64,000 bases of DNA from Alistipes sp. (lineage in GTDB: Bacteria; Bacteroidota; Bacteroidia; Bacteroidales; Rikenellaceae): positions 1 through 64,000 of the forward strand of contig JAGAPT010000022.1 of NCBI GenBank assembly GCA_017623115.1, written 5' to 3'. Positions 44,916 through 53,261 of the stretch are shown here, one piece after another (the stretch's first letter is position 1; each line of letters begins with the position of its first letter). The position numbers and the translations under genes were made by a program. The notes under the pieces are model-generated. The model did not search any database. It saw only the letters and a program-made list of their open reading frames with translations, and was not told the origin of the DNA.

Positions 44916-47045
44916 TTGATACGATTACTGCTCTGGGTCGCACTGCTCGTTATCGGCAACGGTGCCTATGCCCAAAACGAATATGCCGAGATTGCCCGCC
45001 TGCGTGCCATGAACGAATCGGTACGCGGCATCCGCTCGATGGCCGATGGCGAGCACTACACCATCCTCAAAGAGGGCGACATCCGTCGTTATCGCTACGA
45101 CACGGCCTCCGAGGGAGAGAGCCTGCTCCCCGCAGCGGCTCGTGAGCTGACCATCACCGACTATCGCTTCTCGGCCGATGAGCGTCAGATTCTCATCGCC
45201 TCGGGTGCCACCACCATCTACCGCCACTCCTACACGACGACCTACTACCTGGCCGCTGACGGGGTATTGCGCCCCATCATGGCCGATGCCTCGGCTCCGC
45301 GCGATGCCCGCTTCACACCCGATGGCCGCTCGATTATCTACTCCGACCGCAACGACCTCTACTGCTACGACATCGCCTCGCAGAAGAGCCGTCGCCTGAC
45401 CGAGGATGGTGCCTGGAACGAGGTCATCAACGGCACCACCGACTGGGTCTACGAAGAGGAGTTCGGCCATACATGCGCCTACGCCATCTCGCCCGACAGC
45501 CGTGAGGTGAGTTTCCTGCGTTTCGACGAGAGCCGTGTGCCATGCTTTGCCATGATGCGCTACGACGGAGCACTCTACAACGAGCCCTTCACCTTCAAAT
45601 ACCCCAAGGCCGGCGAGCAAAACTCGGTGGTCGAGGTGTGGAGCATCAACCTCGAGACGGGAGCCAAACGGCGTATCGACACCGGCAATGAGACCAACCA
45701 ATACATCCCGCGTTTGGGCTACACGCCCGATGGCCGTCTGTGGTACTACCGTATCAATCGTCGCCAAAACTGCTTCGAGATGGTGATCTGTGAAGTCAAT
45801 GGCGCCCAGCATGTCGCCTACGAAGAGCGGTCGCAACGCTACGTAGAGCGTGTCGACGAGAAGACCATCACCTTCCTCGATAAAAATCGCTTCATCGTGC
45901 GTCAAGAGAGTCACACGGGCTTCATGCACCTCTACCTCTACACCGTGCGTGGTGGCCTGCAAGGACCCATCACACGCGGTCAATGGGAGGTGACCGACCT
46001 TGTCGGTACGGACGGCAAGCGGGTGTGGTATCTCTCGACCGAGACCTCGCCTCTGCGTCGCCACCTCTATTCGGTACGCCTCGATGGCAAAGATAAGCAG
46101 CAACTCACCTCCGACGAGGGGTTCTACACCATTGCCCCGAGCGTCGGCATGAAGTATTACATCTCGACCTACTCCTCGGCTACCACCCCCAACCGTGTGG
46201 AGATTGCCACGGGCGAGGGTGCGAAGGTGCGCACCTTGTGCGACAGCCGAGCCCTGCGTGAGGAGTTGCAATACACCCAACGCCCCACCAAGGAGTTCTT
46301 CACCTTCCGCACCGAGCGTGGCGATGAGCTCCATGCCTACCTCGTCAAGCCAACGCACTTCGATCCCACGAAACGCTACCCCGTCTTGCTGACCCAATAT
46401 TCGGGCCCCGGCTCACAAAGCGTGCAGGATCGCTGGTCGATGGATTGGGAGGATGCCCTGGCCGAGAAGGGCTATATCGTCGCCTGCACCGATGGCCGAG
46501 GCACCGGTTTTCGGGGTGAGCAGTTCAAAAAGCAGACCTACGGCCGTCTGGGCGCATTGGAGGTCGAAGACCAGCTCTCGTTTGCCCGCTATTTGGCCGA
46601 GCAGTCCTATGTCGATGCCGACCGCATCGGTATCTACGGCTGGTCGTATGGCGGTTTCATGGCCTTGGGCTGCGCCCTGAAAGGATTGGGACTCTTCAAG
46701 ATGGCCATTGCCGTTGCACCGGTTACCTCGTGGCGTTATTACGACACGATTTACACCGAGATTTACAACAACCTGCCCCAATACAACGCTGCGGGCTATG
46801 ACGAAAACTCGCCCATCCACTTCGCCCGCATGTTGGATGATAAGCGGACACGCCTCCTGATGATTCATGGCACGGCCGACGACAATGTCCACCTGCAAAA
46901 CACCATCGAGATGGCTCGCGCACTGAATCGTGCCGGCAAGCAGTACGACATGATGATTTATCCCGACCAGAATCACTCGATGCGTCCCGATGACATGGCG
47001 CATATTCGCCAAAAGATGATCTCCTATACACTCGAGCATCTGTAA
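44916..47045 (+). CDS. S9 family dipeptidyl peptidase IV, secreted, TTG start
   Basis: A 709-residue prolyl oligopeptidase-family (S9B) dipeptidyl peptidase. A Sec signal (MIRLLLWVALLVIGNGAYAQ) is only available if the gene starts at TTG 44916; the next ATG lies inside the mature protein. The DPP-IV beta-propeller (residues about 60-450) includes WVYEEEFGHTCAYAISPDSR with the Glu pair that holds the substrate N-terminus. The hydrolase domain has Ser in IGIYGWSYGGFMALG, Asp in HGTADDNVHLQNT and His in YPDQNHSM. It removes X-Pro dipeptides in the periplasm. Confidence 0.92.
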   Translation: MIRLLLWVALLVIGNGAYAQNEYAEIARLRAMNESVRGIRSMADGEHYTILKEGDIRRYRYDTASEGESLLPAAARELTITDYRFSADERQILIASGATTIYRHSYTTTYYLAADGVLRPIMADASAPRDARFTPDGRSIIYSDRNDLYCYDIASQKSRRLTEDGAWNEVINGTTDWVYEEEFGHTCAYAISPDSREVSFLRFDESRVPCFAMMRYDGALYNEPFTFKYPKAGEQNSVVEVWSINLETGAKRRIDTGNETNQYIPRLGYTPDGRLWYYRINRRQNCFEMVICEVNGAQHVAYEERSQRYVERVDEKTITFLDKNRFIVRQESHTGFMHLYLYTVRGGLQGPITRGQWEVTDLVGTDGKRVWYLSTETSPLRRHLYSVRLDGKDKQQLTSDEGFYTIAPSVGMKYYISTYSSATTPNRVEIATGEGAKVRTLCDSRALREELQYTQRPTKEFFTFRTERGDELHAYLVKPTHFDPTKRYPVLLTQYSGPGSQSVQDRWSMDWEDALAEKGYIVACTDGRGTGFRGEQFKKQTYGRLGALEVEDQLSFARYLAEQSYVDADRIGIYGWSYGGFMALGCALKGLGLFKMAIAVAPVTSWRYYDTIYTEIYNNLPQYNAAGYDENSPIHFARMLDDKRTRLLMIHGTADDNVHLQNTIEMARALNRAGKQYDMMIYPDQNHSMRPDDMAHIRQKMISYTLEHL

Positions 47046-47067
47046 CGAGTCCATGCCGAGCATGCAA

Positions 47068-47103
47068 AGAGGGTACCCCACCATGTTTATCGGGGTACCC
47101 TCT
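47068..47103. terminator. Bidirectional terminator between the DPP-IV and SOD genes
   Basis: A 12-bp perfect stem AGAGGGTACCCC with its complement at 47092-47103, 12-nt loop. Confidence 0.75.
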
Positions 47104-47107
47104 CTGT

Positions 47108-47764
47108 TTATTTGCGGATGCGCTTATAGCGTCGCTCCACCTTTTTCCAATCAATCAGATTCCACGCGGCAGCCACGGCATCGGCTCGTCGATTGCGATA
47201 ATCGATGTAGTAGGCATGCTCCCACACATCCATACAGAGCAAGGGGCTGAGGCCGTGCCGAATCGGTGTGCCGGCATTGCGGGTCGAGAGGAGCGAGAGC
47301 TTTCCCGTTGCATCCTCCACGAGCCACACCCACCCCGAGCCAAAGAGGGCCGTTGCAGCCTTCGTCAATTCGCTTTTCAACCCCTCGACCGAGCCAAAGG
47401 CCTCATTGATGGCGTCGAGCAGCGGACCCGTAGGAGCCGAAGTTGCCCCGGGTGCAAATTGCTCGAAGTAGAACTCGTGGTTCCACGCCTGTGCCGCCTG
47501 GTTGAAAATGGAGCCGTCGGAGGTCAGCACAATCTCCTCGAGCGACTGCCCGGCATAGGGGGTGTCGGCAATCAGTTCGTTGAGTTTGGCCACATACCCC
47601 GCATAGTGTTTGTCGTGATGAAAACGCATCGTCTCCTCGGAGATGGCAGGTGCCAGGGCGTCGTAGGCATAGGGGAGCGCCTTGACCTCGATGGCGGTCG
47701 TGGTGGCGTTGGTTGTAGTGGTCATCATAAGCGCAAGCAATAAACAAAGAAAAAACATAACCAT
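47108..47764 (-). CDS. Iron/manganese superoxide dismutase with an N-terminal signal-like segment
   Basis: A 218-residue Fe/Mn-type superoxide dismutase. Metal ligands are visible: His in MRFHHDKHYAGYV, His in AWNHEFYFEQF, and Asp and His in CMDVWEHAYYIDYR. Residues 1-20 (MVMFFLCLLLALMMTTTTNA) form a hydrophobic segment with a signal-peptidase-like end, which cytoplasmic SODs lack. A later start at either of the two Met at residues 14-15 would remove it. Export to the periplasm is therefore possible but unproven. The frame is open a further 27 codons upstream, over the nhaD promoter, with no reason to start there. Confidence 0.9.
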   Translation of the reverse strand: MVMFFLCLLLALMMTTTTNATTTAIEVKALPYAYDALAPAISEETMRFHHDKHYAGYVAKLNELIADTPYAGQSLEEIVLTSDGSIFNQAAQAWNHEFYFEQFAPGATSAPTGPLLDAINEAFGSVEGLKSELTKAATALFGSGWVWLVEDATGKLSLLSTRNAGTPIRHGLSPLLCMDVWEHAYYIDYRNRRADAVAAAWNLIDWKKVERRYKRIRK

Positions 47765-47808
47765 GCAGAACAATTTCGATATATCCCTCACAAAATCGAT
47801 GCCGAAAG

Positions 47809-47838
47809 TTGGTGTTTCTGTTTTTTTTGCTATCTTTG
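47809..47838 (+). promoter_or_regulatory. Promoter of nhaD
   Basis: TTGG at 47809-47812, 18-nt spacer, perfect TATCTTTG at 47831-47838, 27 nt before the ATG. Confidence 0.65.
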
Positions 47839-47865
47839 GCAACATGAATTAATTCCTTGCAGCTT

Positions 47866-49239
47866 ATGTTTTTCTACTACCTGATGCCGATTATCTTCCT
47901 ACTGGGGATTTTGGCCATTGCCTTCGAGGATGTCATCAAGGTCAATAAAGCCGCTACGGCTATCGGCATGCTGCTCCTTCTGTGGGTCATCTTCCTGCTC
48001 AATGCCGAAGAGTTCTTCATTGCCAATCCACCCAAACATATCCAAGAGTTCCTGGCGATGTTCCCCTCCCTGCAGGAGATGTCTACGCTGGAGTTGGCCT
48101 ACGAATTCATCGAGCTGAAACTCATCCACGGCTTGGGAGACGTGGCCACCACCCTCTTCTTCGTGCTGGGCTCGATGGCCATCATCGACATCGTCGACTC
48201 GCATGGCGGATTTGGGGTCATCGCGCAGGCCATCACGACACGTGCTCCGCAGAAGATGCTGTGGGTGCTCGCCTTCACGACCTTCTTCATGTCGATTCTG
48301 CTGGGTAACCTCGCCACCGTGATCGTGATGATTGCCATTGCCCGCAAACTCATCCCCGAGCGTACTCATCGTCTGATTTTCAGTTCGATGATTATCATTG
48401 CAGCCAATGCCGGCGGCTCATGCTCGCCCATTGGCGATGTCACCACGCTGCTGCTCTGGACCGGTGGCAACATCTCGGCCGTGCATCAGATTGGCACGCT
48501 CTTCCTCCCCTCGATGGTCATGATGCTCGTACCGCTGACCATTACGACCTGGCTGCTCCCGAAAGGTATCCTCCTGCAGCCAACGCAGGTCGCCACGACC
48601 GAGGAGCGTAACATCAGCCCCCGGATGCGCAAAACGGTACTGTGGGTAGGTCTCTGCTCGCTGGCATTGGTACCGGTCTTGCAGACCTTGATTCAGTTGC
48701 CCCCCTTCATGACCGTGCTGCTGGGCTTGGTGGTGCTGTGGTTCATCACCGACCGTCGTTATGCCGAAGCGGAGGATGAGTCGCTGCAGGAGCTGCGCGT
48801 ACACCGTGTCTTTGCCCGTGTCGATATCAGCACCGTCTTCTTCTTCCTCGGCATCCTGATGTCGGTGCAGGCACTCATCGTCACCGGCCAACTGGAGATT
48901 ATGGCGAATTTCCTCAGCGAGACCTTCGCCCAAAACAATACCATCGCCTTCATTCTGGGTATCTGCTCCTCGTTCCTGGATAACGTAGCCCTGGTATCGG
49001 CTACGATGGGTATGTATCCCATTGAGGCTGTTGGCGAGTTTGCTGTTAATAGTTCATTCTGGACCTTCTTGGCCTACTGCGCCGTTACGGGAGGCAGCCT
49101 CTTGATTATCGGCTCGGCAGCCGGCGTTACGGTGATGGGCATGGAGAAGATTTCGTTCGGTTACTACCTGAAACGCTTCACCCTGCCGATTCTGCTGGGC
49201 TACCTGGCCGGTGCCGGTGTCTACCTGCTGATTGCGTAG
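47866..49239 (+). CDS. nhaD: Na+/H+ antiporter NhaD
   Basis: A 457-residue membrane antiporter of the NhaD/ion-transporter superfamily with about 12 helices. Typical segments are SMAIIDIVDSHGGFGVIAQA, LSILLGNLATVIVMIAIARK-like helices, IIIAANAGGSCSPIGDVTTL with the conserved discontinuous-helix motif, and ICSSFLDNVALVSATMGMYP. It exchanges Na+ or Li+ for protons. ATG 47866 was chosen downstream of the promoter instead of TTG 47857. It is the last core gene before the accessory region. Confidence 0.92.
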   Translation: MFFYYLMPIIFLLGILAIAFEDVIKVNKAATAIGMLLLLWVIFLLNAEEFFIANPPKHIQEFLAMFPSLQEMSTLELAYEFIELKLIHGLGDVATTLFFVLGSMAIIDIVDSHGGFGVIAQAITTRAPQKMLWVLAFTTFFMSILLGNLATVIVMIAIARKLIPERTHRLIFSSMIIIAANAGGSCSPIGDVTTLLLWTGGNISAVHQIGTLFLPSMVMMLVPLTITTWLLPKGILLQPTQVATTEERNISPRMRKTVLWVGLCSLALVPVLQTLIQLPPFMTVLLGLVVLWFITDRRYAEAEDESLQELRVHRVFARVDISTVFFFLGILMSVQALIVTGQLEIMANFLSETFAQNNTIAFILGICSSFLDNVALVSATMGMYPIEAVGEFAVNSSFWTFLAYCAVTGGSLLIIGSAAGVTVMGMEKISFGYYLKRFTLPILLGYLAGAGVYLLIA

Positions 49240-49266
49240 CCGACACCTTATTCCTATAACAAAACG

Positions 49267-49298
49267 AGGATGACCCTTTCGGGGGTCATCCTTTTTTG
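49267..49298 (+). terminator. Terminator of nhaD
   Basis: Stem AGGATGACCC/GGGTCATCCT with a short loop and six T after it. Confidence 0.8.
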
Positions 49299-49305
49299 AG
49301 AGCCG

Positions 49306-49365
49306 AACCCTCCAAACCTCCCTTTGATAAGGGGGAGGACTTCGGGGGTCCCGAGCTCTACCACC
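49306..49365. repeat. Possible dispersed intergenic repeat
   Basis: The segment has a CCTCCCTTTGATAAGGGGGA hairpin followed by GGACTTCGGGGGT. Sequences of this kind are often scattered between Bacteroidetes genes. Only one copy lies in this window, so the repeat nature is a guess. Confidence 0.3.
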
Positions 49366-49378
49366 GTATAAACAAAAA

Positions 49379-49409
49379 ACAAGCGACAACCGGTTGGTTA
49401 TCGCTTGTT
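49379..49409 (-). terminator. Terminator-like hairpin downstream of the tRNA remnant
   Basis: ACAAGCGACAACC pairs with GGTTATCGCTTGT with one mismatch; A/T runs lie on both sides. On the minus strand it follows the tRNA 3' end by a few bases. Confidence 0.6.
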
Positions 49410-49413
49410 TTTG

Positions 49414-49460
49414 AGCCGAAACCGAGATTTGAACTCGGGACCCCTTCATTACGAGTGAAG
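49414..49460 (-). tRNA. tRNA-Thr(CGT) 3' half only (integration scar)
   Basis: On the minus strand the sequence gives an anticodon arm (5-bp stem CTTCA/TGAAG, loop CTCGTAA, anticodon CGT) and a 5-nt variable loop. A T arm (CCGAG/CTCGG stem, TTCAAAT loop) and the acceptor 3' strand TTTCGGC with a T discriminator follow. The 5' acceptor strand and D arm are absent upstream, so it is not a functional tRNA. Confidence 0.8.
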
Positions 49461-49661
49461 TTGAGCTTCATCCGTAATTACTTAAAAATCGAAAGGTTAC
49501 AATTAAAAATCGGCTATCTTTTTTCCGTTGGTACAACATTAGGTCCAACAAACATTCCACACATCTGCTTACTAGTGAAACAATAGGTTAACAAATCCAC
49601 CGAACGATTATTCGATGGCTGAATAAAAGTTGGAGGTTTTGGGAATGAATTTTCGTCATGG

Positions 49662-49709
49662 ACAGACTTTCCCCAAAGGGCTTTGATAAGGCCCTTGGGG
49701 AAAGTTTGT
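49662..49709 (-). terminator. Strong terminator of the lipoprotein array operon
   Basis: About 19 bp of near-perfect stem (ACAGACTTTCCCCAAAGGGC with its complement) ends the minus-strand run of genes. Confidence 0.8.
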
Positions 49710-49715
49710 CTTTTT

Positions 49716-50594
49716 CTAATAACTCCATTTTTCAGAGTCGAAGGTGTTCTTATGCGTCGTAAACGATCGACGAACAGAACCATAAGGACTGCGGATCTCT
49801 ACGGCTATCGAATCGGAGGGGAAAACCTCTTCCCAATGCACATAACGGTCTTTCCAATAGTTCCCATTCTCATATTTATAGACCTCCCAGCCACCGCTCA
49901 TCGCACCTCCCTCCGCATAGCAATAAATCTCCTTACGCTTGGGGGTTACCATAAACATATATGGCTCGATTGCTTCAAAAATCCTATTTTTGGCACGAAA
50001 GAGGGCTGTTGCTCGCATCGGTTTACCTGTATTGAAGGTGTAAATTTCCGTGTAGGCTGGCAAATCTCGCTGACTGCCTCCAAACGGGGAAACATCCGTA
50101 ATCAACTCCTCAACTCCATCAAAATCGATATCCGCAAAAAAGAACAGATCGTTGGGAGCACTTAAGACGCCCTGCTCATATCTTTCCATGTAGGTGCGCT
50201 TCTCTTGTTTTTGATCGGATGCAATCAAATAAGTACACCCTCCGCTCACCATGAAATCGTATCCATTGCCTTTGAAATGCAACACAACATCCACATAGCC
50301 TTCCAAAAAATTATTCGGCACAGCCCAACCTCGTACCTCATAACCTCGGATTGGCTTTGTGTAGCGAATTAGGATAGCATCACCTGTCGCAATCTTTTGC
50401 AACAACAACGAATCAATCGGCGGAAGCGGCTCGAGGGTTAATGACTGAGGTTGCCCCTCTTGCAATATATGCTCCTGTTCGTCAGATTTGGCTATCTGTT
50501 CCTTCTCGATAAAAGATTCTTGTGTTGTTGGATTAGTGCCCCAACATGCCACCGAAAACAGTAGAATAAGAGACGGAAATAGGATGCGTTTCAT
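49716..50594 (-). CDS. Array lipoprotein, paralogue 1
   Basis: A 292-residue predicted lipoprotein (MKRILFPSLILLFSVACWG, lipid Cys at 17). It belongs to a local paralogous family that includes the genes at 51089 and 52453. The shared core is a [KR]PI[RH]GY.V segment (IRYTKPIRGYEVRGWAVP), a hydrophobic strand (VVLHFKGNGYDFMVSGG) and an FFF.D.DFDG.EEL motif (LFFFADIDFDGVEELI) resembling a calcium-binding DxDxDG loop. It starts 9 nt after a truncated gene, in the same two-gene order as 53262/52453. Function unknown; an immunity or surface-defence role is a guess. Confidence 0.75.
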   Translation of the reverse strand: MKRILFPSLILLFSVACWGTNPTTQESFIEKEQIAKSDEQEHILQEGQPQSLTLEPLPPIDSLLLQKIATGDAILIRYTKPIRGYEVRGWAVPNNFLEGYVDVVLHFKGNGYDFMVSGGCTYLIASDQKQEKRTYMERYEQGVLSAPNDLFFFADIDFDGVEELITDVSPFGGSQRDLPAYTEIYTFNTGKPMRATALFRAKNRIFEAIEPYMFMVTPKRKEIYCYAEGGAMSGGWEVYKYENGNYWKDRYVHWEEVFPSDSIAVEIRSPYGSVRRSFTTHKNTFDSEKWSY

Positions 50595-50603
50595 GGTCGA
50601 GGT

Positions 50604-50891
50604 TTAATTGATAGTTTTGTGATGTTCGTTTGCGCAATCGGGAATCTTAAATGAATGCTTATCATGGCAGAGAATCCAGGCAATGAATGCATCTAAATCA
50701 TCCGTATCAACCTCGCAATAGTTTCGATGCGTCTCACCTTGTATGCTGCCATAAGCCCATTTGCCATTATTAGAGCATTCCAATGTATAGTAAACGAAGG
50801 CCTTCTCTGTGGTATTCACCAGTAAGGCTCCATATTTCGCCTCGGGAACAGCCTGAGGCTCGGGGAAGCGATAGATGTAAAGTTTGTCTTC
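50604..50891 (-). pseudogene. 3' fragment of a paralogue of the 429-residue gene
   Basis: The open frame 50891-50604 translates to KLYIYRFPEPQAVPEAKYGA, then LLVNTTEKAF, VYYTLECSNNGKWAYGSIQG and VDTDDLDAFIAWILCHDK. It is closely similar to the last 90 residues of the protein at 53262-54551. The first 330 or so codons are missing. A GTG at 50819 could start a 71-residue peptide, but truncation is the simpler reading. It lies 9 nt before the lipoprotein gene at 49716. Confidence 0.8.
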
Positions 50892-50993
50892 TTAATATGT
50901 CCAACGCTCTTTGTCGAAAGTCTTTTTATCCGTGACGAAGGATCTACGAGGCAGGTTTTGCGGATCCCTACTGTAATCGGATCTACTGGAATT
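50892..50993 (-). pseudogene. 3' fragment of an array lipoprotein
   Basis: This frame ends in RRSFVTDKKTFDKERWTY and stop, matching the end of the 292-residue lipoprotein (RRSFTTHKNTFDSEKWSY). A TGA at 50994-50996 closes it upstream. Its stop codon directly abuts the fragment of the other gene, so two gene tails are fused end to end here. Confidence 0.7.
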
Positions 50994-51088
50994 TCAGCAA
51001 CACACAAAGGCGTATTTTACCACAATAAATGAATATCGCAACATATAGAAGAGACAATAACTTCTTCAGACTTTACCCTCATCGGTTG

Positions 51089-51931
51089 TTACTGTGTAAT
51101 TCGTCTTGTACCTATCAATTCCAACGGACGATAGGTATAAATCGTGTCCTCCTCACGTCGCTCGATTTTTCGCAATTCATACTCTTGGTCATCATTGGGT
51201 CGTTGGTAATATTCTTTAGTCCAATAAAAAGCACCGCTATGCGTATGAATGATAATTTGATCCTTCGTGATATCCGTTGAATCGTCGATGTGGCTATAGG
51301 GCCGTTCATGAGTAATTTGGCCTAATCCGTTCTGAATGCAGGCACCATCATATTCCATTTTATAGAACTGATAGGCATGTTGGGCCTTTTGCCCTTCATG
51401 CCACATAGTTAACACCAATTTCTCGTTACCATCCACAAAGAAAAAGGGAACATCGGCACGCAGATAACTCGTGCTCGCGGTCGTGTGATAGGTCACTTCA
51501 TAGACCTTGTCGTAGTTGAATGAAAAATGCTCGCTTTTGCTGTTCCCTTGCTCGCCTTGTAGGAAGAAATGGCTATGTACCATCGAAAAAGCAACATCTT
51601 CCTTTTTGAAATATAGGATAGCCTTGCCGATTATCTTTCCTTGATACCCCACATATTCGGGATGCCATAGTGCACTCACCCGATAACCATGAATGGGGTT
51701 ACGGTAGCGAACGTGAACCAAGCCATTAAATGAGTCGGCATAGATGTTTCGCAAGGAGTCGATGGCGCGAAAATGGATTTGCTCTAACGAATCTGCACGA
51801 TAGCTAGCTTGCGCATAATTGATCGTTAAGGAGTCGAGTTGCCTACGAAGTTGCTCAATCTGTTTATTCTTGCTGCCTCCACATCCCACCAAAATGAGCA
51901 AGAGCAGAAGCGAAAATAGAATGCGTTTCAT
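51089..51931 (-). CDS. Array lipoprotein, paralogue 2
   Basis: A 280-residue predicted lipoprotein. The signal MKRILFSLLLLLILVGCGGS ends at Cys 17. A short coiled-coil-like stretch (KNKQIEQLRRQLDSLTINYA) precedes the family core: VRYRNPIHGYRVSALWHPE, then ILYFKKEDVAFSMVHSHF and VPFFFVDGNEKLVLTMW. The DxDG acidic loop of the paralogues is partly lost. The first residues match those of the 292-residue paralogue (MKRILF.SL.LLF/L). It is followed, in transcription order, by the two fused gene tails. Confidence 0.75.
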   Translation of the reverse strand: MKRILFSLLLLLILVGCGGSKNKQIEQLRRQLDSLTINYAQASYRADSLEQIHFRAIDSLRNIYADSFNGLVHVRYRNPIHGYRVSALWHPEYVGYQGKIIGKAILYFKKEDVAFSMVHSHFFLQGEQGNSKSEHFSFNYDKVYEVTYHTTASTSYLRADVPFFFVDGNEKLVLTMWHEGQKAQHAYQFYKMEYDGACIQNGLGQITHERPYSHIDDSTDITKDQIIIHTHSGAFYWTKEYYQRPNDDQEYELRKIERREEDTIYTYRPLELIGTRRITQ

Positions 51932-51941
51932 GACTGATATT

Positions 51942-52426
51942 TTATTTGCAAAAATTCTTCAAATCCCTGCCATCGAAGCGGTTGATGACGGCAAGCATAT
52001 CTTCAGGGAGGTAGCCTACTGCTTTTTCAATCATCCAGTCGGGTATGCCATAGTAGGCGGCAGCGATACCTCCCGTCATACAGGCATTTGTGTCGCTGTC
52101 GCCACCCAACGAGATTGCCAAGCGGATTGCAGACTCGTAGTCGGTGCTCTCCAAGAAGGCAATAATCGCCTCGGGGCAAGAGCCTTGACAAGTTTCGTCA
52201 AACTCATATGCGGGACGTATATCATCGCAAGTGCGCTGCAAGTCATAGCCAAAATTTGCTCTATATATCGGCGAATATCCTCTTTGCGAGTATGCTGGCG
52301 AGCGAGGAAGATTGCGGAAGCAATTGCTTGCGCACCCTTTATCCCTTCGGGATGGTTATGTGATACCTCTGCTGACTGCTTGGCCGTTTTCTTACCGCCA
52401 AAAAGTTTTGATATAAAGTTTCTCAT
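51942..52426 (-). pseudogene. ADP-ribosylglycohydrolase remnant, truncated and frameshifted
   Basis: Two overlapping frames together give the C-terminal half of an ADP-ribosylglycohydrolase. The first has SAEVSHNHPEGIKGAQAIAS; after a one-base deletion near 52250-52258 the second frame continues GYDLQRTCDDIRPAYEF, AIIAFLESTDYESAIRLA and SLGGDSDTNACMTGGIAAAY. Those are the standard family motifs, including the metal-binding DSDT. The N-terminal metal-site half is missing and replaced by MRNFISKLFGGKKTAKQ. Intact relatives remove ADP-ribose from proteins. The gene is dead, but it records past contact with ADP-ribosylation. Confidence 0.8.
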
Positions 52427-52452
52427 TGTTTCAATCCCTTCATAGAGAGTTC

Positions 52453-53253
52453 TTATCGTTCGCCGTAACGACCGCTTTCAAGTACAATGGATGTAGATTC
52501 TATGCCTTGCTTAATGATTCGGTAGATATCGTAGGCCCCATCCCTGCTCCATGTGTGAATAGTGTGTTGCTTTTTATCAAAGCAGGCGAATCGCCCCACC
52601 AGATAATCAAAGGGCGGATAGGTCATGCGCTTAGCCGAGCGACCCCCGCACGATAGTTCTATATTGAAGCACTCGAAGCAATTATATCTGTTGTATGCAA
52701 AATCCTTATATCGACAGACAATCAACTCATCTTCCCCGTCGAAATCGACATCTCCAAAGAAGAAAGGTGACTCTTCGATACCCGTTACCGACTCTTCATC
52801 AGAAAGACTATATGTTTTATTGAAATTATAGGGTATATAGGTATAACTATCCTTTGTTGCCTCATTATTTTCCCATTCCTGCTGAAGAATATGCTGAACA
52901 TTAAAACTTGGCGCAAACACCTGAAACTTTGAGCCATCTTGATGTTCAAATGTTAGCAATACAGCACATGCCGAAGATGTTTGTTGTGGCTGTGATATTT
53001 CTTCTATTGACAGTCGTTTTGTTATCCGATAGACCGACACCTGATAACCATGGATTCGGCCTGCATAGTGAAACCAATATGTTGTGTCGGCAACAGATAA
53101 ATCAATCGGTTTTTCTTTACGCAAGGTTGCGGTATTTTCCAGGGAAGCCATCCCTTTATAGTTGGCAAGAGTCTGTTCATGTGCACTCTTTGCGGTTTGA
53201 TTGCTGCGGCAAGCCGTGCAACCCAACAACAGGATTATCCATAGCCATTTCAT
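52453..53253 (-). CDS. Array lipoprotein, paralogue 3
   Basis: A 266-residue predicted lipoprotein (MKWLWIILLLGCTACRSNQ, Cys 15). It shares the family core: WFHYAGRIHGYQVSVYRITK, then AVLLTFEHQDGSKFQVFAPS and SPFFFGDVDFDGEDELIVCR, which has the clearest DxDxDG-like loop of the three. C-terminal Cys residues (YNCFECFNIELSCGG) may form disulphides. It starts 8 nt after the 429-residue gene, an arrangement repeated in truncated form at 50604/49716. Function unknown. Confidence 0.75.
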   Translation of the reverse strand: MKWLWIILLLGCTACRSNQTAKSAHEQTLANYKGMASLENTATLRKEKPIDLSVADTTYWFHYAGRIHGYQVSVYRITKRLSIEEISQPQQTSSACAVLLTFEHQDGSKFQVFAPSFNVQHILQQEWENNEATKDSYTYIPYNFNKTYSLSDEESVTGIEESPFFFGDVDFDGEDELIVCRYKDFAYNRYNCFECFNIELSCGGRSAKRMTYPPFDYLVGRFACFDKKQHTIHTWSRDGAYDIYRIIKQGIESTSIVLESGRYGER

Positions 53254-53261
53254 ATAGTTAT

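Larger units (their letters stand above)
49240..49715. other. Boundary region of the second accessory segment
   Basis: 476 bp without a convincing gene. From left to right it holds the nhaD terminator, a GC-rich repeat-like sequence (49306-49365) with a CCTCCCTTTGATAAGGGGGA hairpin, a terminator-like hairpin (49379-49409), a tRNA-Thr 3' half (49414-49460) and an AT-rich stretch ending in a strong terminator hairpin (49662-49709). Confidence 0.6.

Noticed and set aside
49330..49365. A second tRNA-like D-arm (GGTGGTAGAGCTC on the minus strand)
   Set aside because: It has no matching acceptor, anticodon or T arms nearby and lies on the wrong side of the terminator to complete the tRNA-Thr half.
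49514..49783. An 89-codon minus-strand open frame in the island boundary
   Set aside because: It crosses the strong terminator hairpin and overlaps the end of the 292-residue lipoprotein gene in another frame.
50816..51007. A 63-codon minus-strand open frame over the fused gene tails
   Set aside because: It is out of frame with the recognisable tails of both paralogues, which explain this DNA better.
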